A stretch of 45,195 nt of DNA. It comes from Polaromonas sp. YR568. GTDB lineage: Bacteria > Pseudomonadota > Gammaproteobacteria > Burkholderiales > Burkholderiaceae_C. Positions 8,757 to 15,221 of the stretch are shown one piece after another. The stretch is taken from assembly GCA_945878995.1 (NCBI GenBank), contig CAMCUN010000029.1:1-45195 (forward strand), given 5' to 3'. The notes beneath the pieces were generated by a model. The model had not been told where the DNA came from, made no database searches, and worked only from the letters and a program-made list of their open reading frames with translations. The translations under genes were made by a program, and so were the position numbers. The number at the start of each line of letters is the position of its first letter. Position 1 is the first letter of the stretch.

Positions 8757-10067
8757 ATGACCTTGCTTGAAATTGGCGGCCTGCTGCTGTTCCTCATGCT
8801 GTTGATGCTGGCCGGCGGCGTCTGGATTGCCATGACCCTGGCCATTGTGGGCTGGGTGGGCCAGGCCTTTTTCACCACCACGGTGCCGGGCAAAAACCTG
8901 TTTTCTTCTTTTTGGGAAACCTCAGCGAGCTGGGAGTTGGCGGCCTTGCCCATGTTCATCTGGATGGGCGAAATTTTGTACCGCACCCGGCTGTCGGAGC
9001 AAATGTTTGACGGCCTGTCGCCTTGGCTGTCCAAAGTACCCGGCCGGCTGATGCACACCACGGTGCTGGGCTGCGGCATTTTTGGCTCGGTCTCGGGCTC
9101 CTCGGCCGCCACCTGCGCCACCATTGCCAAGGTGGCCCTGCCCGAGTTGGAGCGGCGCGGCTACAACAAAGACTTGGCCTTGGGCTCGCTGGCTGCTGCG
9201 GGCGGTCTGGGCATTTTGATACCGCCCTCCATCACCATGGTGGTGTACGCAGTGGCGGCCGACGCCAGCGTCATCCGCTTGTTCTTGGCGGGCTTTTTGC
9301 CCGGCTTCTTGCTCATGGGCTTGTTCTCGGCCTACATCGCCTGGTGGAGCCTGAAACACCCCGACCAGGTGCCCGACGCCGAGCCGCCCACCACCCTGGG
9401 TGAAAAACTGCGCCGCTCGGGCAGCCTGATTCCATGCGCGCTGCTCATCGTTTTCATTGTGTGGGTGCTGGTGACCGGCATTGCCACGGCCACCGAATGC
9501 GCGGCCTGGGGGGTGCTGGGCTCGCTGGTCATTGCGGCGGCCGGCCGCAGCCTGACGTGGCGCAATTTTTGGCAGGGACTGGCCGGGGCCACCCGGGTCA
9601 GCTGCATGATCATGTTTATTTTGGCGGGCGCGGCCTTTTTGACCAAGACCATGGCGTTCACCGGCATCCCGCGCGAATTGGCCGAGTTTGTGGCCTCGCT
9701 CAACCTGTCGCCCTACGGCCTGATTGCGGTGCTGGTGGTGGTGTACTTGATTTTGGGCACGGCGCTGGACGGTATTTCCATGATCGTGTTGACCAGCGCG
9801 GTGGTGCTGCCCATGATCCAAAAGGCCGGCTTTGACCTGGTGTGGTTTGGCATCTTCATCATCTTGCTCATTGAGATTGCCGAGATTACGCCGCCTGTGG
9901 GTTTTAACCTGTTTGTGCTGCAAAACATGACGGGCATTGACAGCAACCGCATTGCCCGCGTGACCCTGCCCTTTTTCGGCTGCATGATCTTGGCCATTGT
10001 GTTGATCACCGTGTTCCCCCAAATCGTCACCAGCGTGCCCGACGCGCTCATGGGTGTGGCCAAGTAG
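8757..10067 (+). CDS. TRAP transporter large permease, DctM family
   Basis: This 436-residue polytopic inner-membrane protein is the ion-coupled transport subunit of the TRAP system. The family signature GCGIFGSVSGSSAATCATIA is in the N-terminal half, followed by GYNKDLALGSLAAAGGLGIL and IPPSI. Repeated hydrophobic segments continue to the end, including GTALDGISMIVLTSAVVLP and EIAEITPPVGFNLFVLQ. The length is normal for DctM. The gene starts nine bases after dctQ and ends three bases before crcB, so the four plus-strand genes probably form one transcript. Confidence 0.94.
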   Translation: MTLLEIGGLLLFLMLLMLAGGVWIAMTLAIVGWVGQAFFTTTVPGKNLFSSFWETSASWELAALPMFIWMGEILYRTRLSEQMFDGLSPWLSKVPGRLMHTTVLGCGIFGSVSGSSAATCATIAKVALPELERRGYNKDLALGSLAAAGGLGILIPPSITMVVYAVAADASVIRLFLAGFLPGFLLMGLFSAYIAWWSLKHPDQVPDAEPPTTLGEKLRRSGSLIPCALLIVFIVWVLVTGIATATECAAWGVLGSLVIAAAGRSLTWRNFWQGLAGATRVSCMIMFILAGAAFLTKTMAFTGIPRELAEFVASLNLSPYGLIAVLVVVYLILGTALDGISMIVLTSAVVLPMIQKAGFDLVWFGIFIILLIEIAEITPPVGFNLFVLQNMTGIDSNRIARVTLPFFGCMILAIVLITVFPQIVTSVPDALMGVAK

Positions 10068-10070
10068 CCC

Positions 10071-10469
10071 ATGCTTCAAGCATCTGGGCCACTCATCAGT
10101 GTGTTGGGCATCAGCCTGGGCGCGGCCCTGGGCGCGCTGGCGCGTTGGCAGCTGGGCCTGTGGCTGTCGCAGCCCGGCGCGCTCATGCCCTGGGGGACGC
10201 TGGCCGCCAACCTTGTAGGCGGATTGCTGGTGGGCGTGGCAGTGGGCGCCATGGAGTTGTTGCCGGGCCTGAATCCGCTGTGGCGCTTGTTCTTGGTCAC
10301 GGGGTTTTTAGGCGGGCTGACCACTTTCTCCACCTTTTCAGCCGAGGTGGTGGGCTTTCTTGTGCAAGACAAGCTCGGTCTGGCCCTGCTCACGACCATG
10401 GCCCATGTGGCCGGCTCACTGCTCATGACCTGGGTGGGGCTCAAGGCCGTGCAGTGGCTGCACACCTAA
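10071..10469 (+). CDS. crcB: Fluoride ion channel CrcB/Fluc
   Basis: This 132-residue dimeric channel exports fluoride and protects cells from its toxicity. Four hydrophobic helices are visible. The conserved motifs GTLAANLVGGLLVGV (with the channel asparagine) and GFLGGLTTFSTFSAEV (with the Phe-box phenylalanines and Na+ site) identify the family. The ATG starts three bases after the dctM stop, leaving no room for its own promoter or a fluoride riboswitch. It is therefore probably expressed with the TRAP operon, an unexpected pairing. A strong hairpin follows. Confidence 0.93.
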   Translation: MLQASGPLISVLGISLGAALGALARWQLGLWLSQPGALMPWGTLAANLVGGLLVGVAVGAMELLPGLNPLWRLFLVTGFLGGLTTFSTFSAEVVGFLVQDKLGLALLTTMAHVAGSLLMTWVGLKAVQWLHT

Positions 10470-10480
10470 AACTTGTATGC

Positions 10481-10506
10481 TGAGGCGGCCTGGACCAGGC
10501 CGCTCA
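10481..10506 (+). terminator. Strong hairpin after crcB
   Basis: CGGCCTGG and CCAGGCCG arms close around a single base and extend outward with TGAG/CTCA. It starts 12 bases after the crcB stop, so it probably ends the TRAP-crcB transcript or protects its 3' end. There is no T-tract, so Rho-independent termination is uncertain. Confidence 0.5.
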
Positions 10507-10716
10507 ATTCGCGTGACAGCTGAGTTGTTCAAACCGATTGAGCGCCCATCCAAGTCAGAGAAAGATGACACAGCTCATCAGCAGACTAGCTCGATTCGCG
10601 CCAACAGGACGCCCGCTTGTAGGCCCCATGAACACCTGGCTGTAGGCCTTGAGCGCGAGCTGCACTTGAGGTATTGAAGACCGGCCCCACCCGCACAGGG
10701 CAAGCGCTGCCTTGTC
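10507..10716. other. Intergenic stretch without recognised genes
   Basis: This is the first part of the 649-base gap 10470-11118. Short open frames exist here, but none has a ribosome-binding site or recognisable protein features. I see no tRNA-like or riboswitch-like fold. The next 200 bases hold REP-like repeats, and the last 200 lead into a small membrane-protein gene. Confidence 0.4.
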
Positions 10717-10912
10717 TTTGTAGGAGACAAGCCTGCAAGCGAATCGTGCCGGCAAGCCAGCATCACCTCAGGCCAACATTCGCCGGCAGGCCGGCTCCTA
10801 CAGGGGAAAAGAAGGCCGTCTTGTCTTTGTAGGAGACAAGCCTGCAAGCGAATCGGGGCAGTCAGCGGGCATGGCTTCCTGCAAAAAATCGCCAGCAGGC
10901 TGGCTCCTACAA
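10717..10912. repeat. REP-like cluster B (two inverted pairs)
   Basis: Left arms GTAGGAGACAAGCCTGCAAG occur near 10720 and 10829 (units start at 10717 and 10826, period 109). Each is paired with a right arm of the type GGCAGGCCGGCTCCTAC or AGCAGGCTGGCTCCTAC. The left arms share the ACAAG variant with cluster A rather than the CTTGC variant of clusters C and D. Unlike clusters A, C and D it lies between two plus-strand genes. Confidence 0.82.
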
Positions 10913-11006
10913 TGGTGAAGTCAGCATGGAGGTGACCAAAGCACCCCCCATAGTCTGCCGCACAGCGGCCCCAAGCATCAACGCTCAGGGGCATGGTTTG
11001 GGTGCC

Positions 11007-11035
11007 TTGACGATGACATGGCAAGCCCAGATGAT
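11007..11035 (+). promoter_or_regulatory. Candidate promoter for the 11119 operon
   Basis: TTGACG (11007-11012) is separated by 17 bases from GATGAT (11030-11035). They match the sigma-70 consensus at five and four of six positions. The pair lies about 85 bases before the membrane-protein ATG. Confidence 0.3.
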
Positions 11036-11118
11036 GCTCTTATCTTGCACCAGTCGGGAGACCCCCTTGGCGCGCCAAGCCATGCACGGATGCTCACCCA
11101 TCTTAAAGAACAACACGC

Positions 11119-11538
11119 ATGCTTGACGCACTCACTGCCCACCCTTGGGCCTACCCGGCCCTGGAGGTGATTCACCTGCTGGGCGTGGCGCTGCTCATTG
11201 GCAACTTGACTGTGCTCGAACTGCGGGTGTTTGGGCTGGTGCCTGAGCTGCCCACCCAGGCGCTGGCGCGGCTGAGCCTGGGTTTGGCGGCAGTGGGATT
11301 TGGCCTGGCGGCCACCAGCGGGTTGCTGATGTTTGCCACCCAGGCCCAAGACCTGTTGGCCAACCGCGCCTTCACGCTGAAAATGGTCTTGCTGATGCTG
11401 GCGGGCTGCAACGCGGCGCTGTTTCACGGGCGGGGATCGCTGCGCCTGCTCGATGGGTGGGCCAAAATATTGATGCTGGTGTCCACCCTCATTTGGCTGC
11501 TGGTGCTCAGCTGCGGCCGCTGGATTGCTTACACATAA
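11119..11538 (+). CDS. Small integral membrane protein, unknown function
   Basis: This 139-residue protein has four hydrophobic segments: around ALEVIHLLGVALLIGNLTVL, LSLGLAAVGFGLAATSGLLM, TLKMVLLMLAGCNAALFHG and AKILMLVSTLIWLLVLSCG. A histidine lies in the first helix (VIHLLG) and another in ALFHGRG, which resembles small haem- or copper-related membrane proteins, but no function can be assigned. It may belong to a DUF6644-like group. It is followed 12 bases later by a DUF6152-type exported protein with a good ribosome-binding site, so the two are likely an operon. Confidence 0.75.
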   Translation: MLDALTAHPWAYPALEVIHLLGVALLIGNLTVLELRVFGLVPELPTQALARLSLGLAAVGFGLAATSGLLMFATQAQDLLANRAFTLKMVLLMLAGCNAALFHGRGSLRLLDGWAKILMLVSTLIWLLVLSCGRWIAYT

Positions 11539-11550
11539 AGGAGTTCTCGC

Positions 11551-12042
11551 ATGATCCATAGACGCTTGTTTGTGTGCGCCACCGCTGGCGCTGTCGGTGG
11601 CGCAGCCAGTGGCCTGCACGGCCTGGCCTGGGCCCACCACGGCTGGAGCAGTTTTGACCAAGACCGGCCGCTCTTTTTAGAAGGCCGCGCCCAAGGGGTG
11701 AAATGGCGCAACCCGCATGTGGAGTTCACGCTGGAATTGAGCAGCCCGCTGCGCCTGCCCGCTGATTTGGCCCAGCGCAGCTTGCCAGCCCAGTCCGCCC
11801 AGGTGGACGGCCGCGCCCTGCTGGCCAAAGCCAGCTTGCCCAACCGGCGCGATCCGCGCTGGGAGATCGAGTTGGCGCCGCTGTCCAGGCTGGAGCAGTG
11901 GAAGGTGCCGCCCATGTCCAATGGTGCAAGCGTGGCCGTGCTGGGCTTTGGTTTTGCAGGCGAAAAAGGCGAGCCCTTGTTGCGGGCGGAGTACCTGTTT
12001 TTGGACGGGAAAACCTATGGCCTGCGCTCGGCCCCAGTGTGA
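11551..12042 (+). CDS. DUF6152-type exported protein
   Basis: This 163-residue protein has an N-terminal signal sequence with an arginine pair (MIHRRLFVCATAGAVGGAAS), ending near LAWA|HHGW. The mature N-terminus AHHGWSSFDQDRPLFLEGRA, followed by VKWRNPHVEF, is the DUF6152 pattern. The two histidines next to the cleavage site could bind a metal; that is inference. AAGGAG lies about eight bases before the ATG. It is the second gene of a pair with the membrane protein at 11119. The biochemical role is unknown. Confidence 0.78.
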   Translation: MIHRRLFVCATAGAVGGAASGLHGLAWAHHGWSSFDQDRPLFLEGRAQGVKWRNPHVEFTLELSSPLRLPADLAQRSLPAQSAQVDGRALLAKASLPNRRDPRWEIELAPLSRLEQWKVPPMSNGASVAVLGFGFAGEKGEPLLRAEYLFLDGKTYGLRSAPV

Positions 12043-12089
12043 GACTGGCAGCTTAGACCGGCCGGCCCTGAAAGCATCAAGCAGCGATA

Positions 12090-12938
12090 TCAGACCGCCG
12101 GTGGCTCCACAGAGGTGGCCAAGGTCACGTCGCGTGCTTGGCTGCGCAGCAGCCTTTTCTCGTGAAAGTTGAGCGCCCGGCCCATGGCGTTTTTGCCGCG
12201 CAATAACAAGTCTCGATCCACCTCTGGCGGCAGGCCGCGCAACTCGGGCAGCTCTTCTTTAAGGCCATCGCGGTCGTCGTCGGTGAGCTCGTCCCACCAG
12301 GCTTTGACCACGTTCAGGAGGGCTTCTTCAAAGCCTTCGGACGGGCTGTCGTCAGAGGGCGAATGACCTTGTCCGCCCAAAGAATGGGCCAACTCGCTGG
12401 ACCGCACGATGACGCGCCTGTCGGCTTCGCGCAACAAGCGCGCCCAGTTCGGGTCTTGCTGCATGAGGCGGGGCATGGCTTGAGCCCGTTCGTCGGCCAA
12501 CACACACACCGTCAGGCCCGCCAGTTTGGCCGACTCCATGACGGCCAGCAGGCGGTCGTCGTCGCTGCCAATGAGGATCACGTCCACCCGACCGCCAGCC
12601 ACCAGGGCTTGCACATCGGCTGTGAGTTGGCGCACCAAGGCGCTGCCATCGGTGTCGGCAGAGGGCAGCAGGCGCAGGGCTTGGTCGTTGCAGACCAGGC
12701 GGTCGTCGCTGTCGGCATACCAGTACACCCGCAGCAATGACACCCGCCCCACGGCACGGTTCAGTGCATGCTGCACCAGTTCATTCAAGCGCTCGCGGCT
12801 CAACACCGAAGGGGAGGCTGAGTCGTGCTCTTCGAGCTTGGCGATCCAGCGCAAGTAGCGTGCATCCAGCAAAGCGACAGCGCGACCAGAGGGAGAAGCA
12901 GGTGAAGGACGGTTGAAAGACTTTTCGGTGTGATCCAT
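12090..12938 (-). CDS. NYN-domain (PIN-like) protein, possible ribonuclease
   Basis: This 282-residue protein has an N-terminal NYN/LabA-like fold of the PIN nuclease group. The first strand VALLDARYL carries Asp25; VYWYAD follows; DVILIGSDDDRL near 119-130 holds an acidic cluster at the position of the NYN 'SGDxDF' metal-site motif; GLTVCVLAD closes the sheet. These suggest metal-dependent RNase activity, though no target is known. The C-terminal part (about 200-282) is highly charged and I do not recognise it. The frame extends up to 13034, but the ATG at 12938 is where similarity begins. It is convergent with the DUF6152 gene and divergent from the rfaH-like gene. Confidence 0.78.
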   Translation of the reverse strand: MDHTEKSFNRPSPASPSGRAVALLDARYLRWIAKLEEHDSASPSVLSRERLNELVQHALNRAVGRVSLLRVYWYADSDDRLVCNDQALRLLPSADTDGSALVRQLTADVQALVAGGRVDVILIGSDDDRLLAVMESAKLAGLTVCVLADERAQAMPRLMQQDPNWARLLREADRRVIVRSSELAHSLGGQGHSPSDDSPSEGFEEALLNVVKAWWDELTDDDRDGLKEELPELRGLPPEVDRDLLLRGKNAMGRALNFHEKRLLRSQARDVTLATSVEPPAV

Positions 12939-12956
12939 GAAGTTAAGCAGTAATGT

Positions 12957-12976
12957 AAAAAGGTGGAAGACCCACC
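12957..12976 (-). terminator. Terminator-like hairpin in the NYN gene leader
   Basis: On the minus strand GGTGG, a five-base loop and CCACC are followed at once by TTTTT (12961-12957), ending about 18 bases before the NYN start codon. If transcription begins farther right, this could be an attenuator. The stem has only five GC-rich pairs. Confidence 0.35.
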
Positions 12977-13080
12977 GGGGGGAAAAGAACTTCGGGTAAA
13001 AAGGACTGGCTTTTATCTTGGCAAAAATGGCCAAGCTGACGAGTAGTCAAAAGTCGGGTTAGAGAGAAGGACCGGCTCGA

Positions 13081-13340
13081 CTTTTAAAATGAACCTGAGG
13101 CTTGAACCCGCTGACGCTGCAATTTGAGAAAAAATCCAAATTAAAAAACTTTTAAAAGTTCTATAAACTAATACAAAAAATGTAAGAATTTAAACTATTC
13201 ACCACATTTTTAAAAATTTTTCTTTGTTTCACTGTCGTGTCATGAATATACATCGATAAAAATTGACAGCTGATAAAGTTTGAAAATACAACTATAACAA
13301 CACCTCTGTCTTGCAGGGGCTTTAAGCCTTTGCAAAGTCC
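13081..13340. promoter_or_regulatory. AT-rich intergenic island upstream of the rfaH-like gene
   Basis: This is the core of the 435-base gap 12939-13373. GC falls sharply: only 9 of the 60 bases at 13141-13200 are G or C, against well over half in neighbouring genes. It contains a perfect 14-base palindrome AACTTTTAAAAGTT (13147-13160). Such tracts are typical targets of H-NS/MvaT-like silencers or curved promoter DNA; that role is inferred. No convincing gene is present. Confidence 0.6.
13263..13292 (+). promoter_or_regulatory. Candidate sigma-70 promoter of the rfaH-like gene
   Basis: A perfect -35 TTGACA (13263-13268) is followed by an 18-base spacer and TACAAC (13287-13292). Transcription would start near 13300, giving a leader of about 75 bases that contains two hairpins. 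Confidence 0.5.
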
Positions 13341-13349
13341 TGTAAGGAC
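13311..13349 (+). promoter_or_regulatory. Two consecutive hairpins in the rfaH-like gene leader
   Basis: Hairpin 1 (13311-13335) has arms TTGCA/TGCAA outside and GGCTT/AAGCC around a single T inside. Hairpin 2 (13337-13349) has GTCCT and AGGAC around GTA. Both would be in the 5' leader of the mRNA if the promoter at 13263 is used. They may affect translation or RNA stability. Confidence 0.45.
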
Positions 13350-13373
13350 CACCATTTAACCGACGCCCGCCTC

Positions 13374-13922
13374 ATGACTGCCCTGATCGACTCCATAGAA
13401 AGCCCAAACAGTCCGGACAAGCCGGACACCCTGGGCTGGTACTTGGTTCACACCAAACCCAGGCTGGAAGAGGCGGCGCTCACCCACTTGGAGCGCCAAG
13501 CCTACGAATGCTATTTGCCCAGAATGTGGGTGGAGAAAATCAGGCGAGGCAAAGCCGCCATGGCCAGCGAGCCCATGTTTCCACGCTACCTTTTTGTTCG
13601 CCTGGACACCAGCGACCAAGGCCAAAGCTGGGCGCCCATACGCTCAACCCAAGGTGTGAGCCGTTTGGTGCGTTTTGGCACCCAGCCTGCCAAGGCCGAT
13701 GCGCAATTGGTCGACATGCTGCGCAGCCGTGAGCAAGCGCTGCCCGCCGAGCGGCTGTTCACGCCTGGGGAGCAAGTGCAGGTGGCCCAAGGGCCTTTTG
13801 CAGGCATTGAGGCGATTTACCAAACCACCGACGCCGAGCACCGGTCCATGATTTTGATTGACATATTGAGCAAAACCGTGAGCCTGAAAATTGACACGGC
13901 GGCGCTGCGCAAAATGGGCTGA
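13374..13922 (+). CDS. NusG-paralogue antiterminator, RfaH-like
   Basis: This 182-residue specialised NusG homologue binds RNA polymerase and promotes elongation through long operons such as polysaccharide clusters. The N-terminal NGN domain starts at GWYLVHTKPRLEEAALTHLE (about residue 21) with YECYLPRMWVEKIRRGK and PMFPRYLFVRLD; the KOW domain begins near FTPGEQVQVAQGPFAGIEAI (about 127) and runs to the end. It converges on the wza/wzz-type pair, the expected company of RfaH or UpxY/LoaP-type regulators. I found no exact ops element (GGCGGTAGCG type) upstream of the wza-type gene. The family is sure; the direct target is inferred. Confidence 0.88.
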   Translation: MTALIDSIESPNSPDKPDTLGWYLVHTKPRLEEAALTHLERQAYECYLPRMWVEKIRRGKAAMASEPMFPRYLFVRLDTSDQGQSWAPIRSTQGVSRLVRFGTQPAKADAQLVDMLRSREQALPAERLFTPGEQVQVAQGPFAGIEAIYQTTDAEHRSMILIDILSKTVSLKIDTAALRKMG

Positions 13923-13932
13923 AAGGGGGTGT

Positions 13933-13995
13933 TCATGGTCAGGCCGCCAAGCCAGACCAAAGCAACAGGGCCAGGCTGAGCCTGGCGGCCATGAC
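13933..13995. terminator. Bidirectional hairpin region between convergent genes
   Basis: CCAGGCT and AGCCTGG flank one G (13971-13985), and an outer imperfect inverted repeat (CATGGTCAGGCCGCCA against TGGCGGCCATG) surrounds it. It lies between the 3' ends of the rfaH-like and wzz-like genes and probably terminates both. There is no strong T-tract on either strand. Confidence 0.5.
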
Positions 13996-14003
13996 GGGGG
14001 GTG

Positions 14004-15221
14004 TCAAGCGCTTTGACGCAGGCCCAGCGCCCGTCGGAACGCGCGCCGTATGCGTGCCAGCTTGGCCGCAGACTCTGGGTCTTGCGACGCATTGGCCAGC
14101 GCTTGGCGCACAAACACAAAAAGCAGCAGCGCAAAGCCGGCAGCCAAAGTGGCAATCACGGCGATCTGCGCTTTTTTGGGCTTGGACTTGCGCTCGGGCG
14201 GCTGGGCTGCATCAACCACCTGGATCAAAGCACCCTCTCGGCTTTCGTCCACGCGGGCCAGTTCGTACTGCTTGGTGAACAGCTCGTACAGGGTTTCACG
14301 GTACTTGTAGTCCCTGAAGCGCTCCACATAGCTGTCGGCAGCACCTGAAGCAGAGGCGGCTGGCTCGTCTTTTTCAGCCTTGCGCAGCTCCTGGCGCAAG
14401 GTGCTCAGCTCCAACAAAGCTTGCTTGATTTCGGGGGCGCCGTCAGCCAGATAGCCGCGCATGCTGCCAATTTTGATGTCTTGCGCCGTGATGGCGGCCT
14501 TGAGCCTGGCCACGCCTTCTACCGCCGCTGCGGGGCTGGACTTCAGGGTTGAGGCATTCACGCCCGTGGCGCGCAACAAGGAATCGGCTTTGGCCAGGTC
14601 GGCCTTGGATTCTTGCACTTTGGTTTCAAAAAACAAGCGGCGTTGCTGGGCCTCGGTGATGGCCAGCCTGGACATGAGCGTGCGCAACTCATCCACGTAA
14701 GCGTTGGCCATCTCAGCGGCAAAAGCCGGGTCTTTGTCGTCCACCTCCAGCGAGATGATGCCGTCTTTGCCTGCCGCCGTTCGGGTGTTGGCCAGCAGCG
14801 TTTTGCGGGCGTCCTCCTTGAGCTTGGCCTCGTAGCGCTCCACCAGCTTGAAGCGCTCGACCATGGCGTCCAGCACGCTTTGGCTTTTGAGAAAGCCTAA
14901 AAACTGGTCCGCCGGGTTTTTCAAGCCCGCGGCCGCGCCCGCCAGCCCGCCCAAAGACCCCAAGCTTTGCAGCAAGGCCGTCGCCGAGCTTTGCTGTTGC
15001 TGGGGCGGCAAAAACTGCATTTTGGCGCTGTAGGTGGGCGCGATCTGAAAGCTGGCGCCCAAGGCCGCCAAACCAATCACCAAAGGCCCCAGCACCAAAA
15101 GGCGCAGGTTTTCCACCATGGTTTGCAGCAGGTCGAGCAGGCTGATTTCGTCATCGTCGGCCAAAGGGCCGCCGGCAGAGGCAGGGGTGTCAGTCACCCC
15201 AGTGTGATTGATTTCAGCCAT
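14004..15221 (-). CDS. Polysaccharide co-polymerase / chain-length determinant (Wzz/KpsE-like)
   Basis: This 405-residue inner-membrane protein would control the length or export of surface polysaccharide. A first membrane segment near residues 40-62 (LLVLGPLVIGLAALGASF) precedes the Wzz domain. A long periplasmic coiled-coil follows (about 170-330), then a second membrane segment near 350-372 (IAVIATLAAGFALLLFVFV) and a basic tail. There is no C-terminal tyrosine kinase domain, so it is a Wzz/KpsE type rather than a Wzc fusion. Its ATG overlaps the stop of the upstream wza-type gene by one base (TGATG), so the two are coupled. Confidence 0.88.
   Translation of the reverse strand: MAEINHTGVTDTPASAGGPLADDDEISLLDLLQTMVENLRLLVLGPLVIGLAALGASFQIAPTYSAKMQFLPPQQQQSSATALLQSLGSLGGLAGAAAGLKNPADQFLGFLKSQSVLDAMVERFKLVERYEAKLKEDARKTLLANTRTAAGKDGIISLEVDDKDPAFAAEMANAYVDELRTLMSRLAITEAQQRRLFFETKVQESKADLAKADSLLRATGVNASTLKSSPAAAVEGVARLKAAITAQDIKIGSMRGYLADGAPEIKQALLELSTLRQELRKAEKDEPAASASGAADSYVERFRDYKYRETLYELFTKQYELARVDESREGALIQVVDAAQPPERKSKPKKAQIAVIATLAAGFALLLFVFVRQALANASQDPESAAKLARIRRAFRRALGLRQSA

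Noticed and set aside
10926..11126. A 66-residue plus-strand ORF before the membrane protein gene
   Set aside because: It has no ribosome-binding site, no domain, and overlaps the start of the next gene and its probable promoter.
13161..13355. A 64-residue minus-strand ORF in the AT-rich gap
   Set aside because: It has an ATG but no ribosome-binding site and no recognisable protein pattern, and it overlaps the better-supported rfaH promoter and hairpins.
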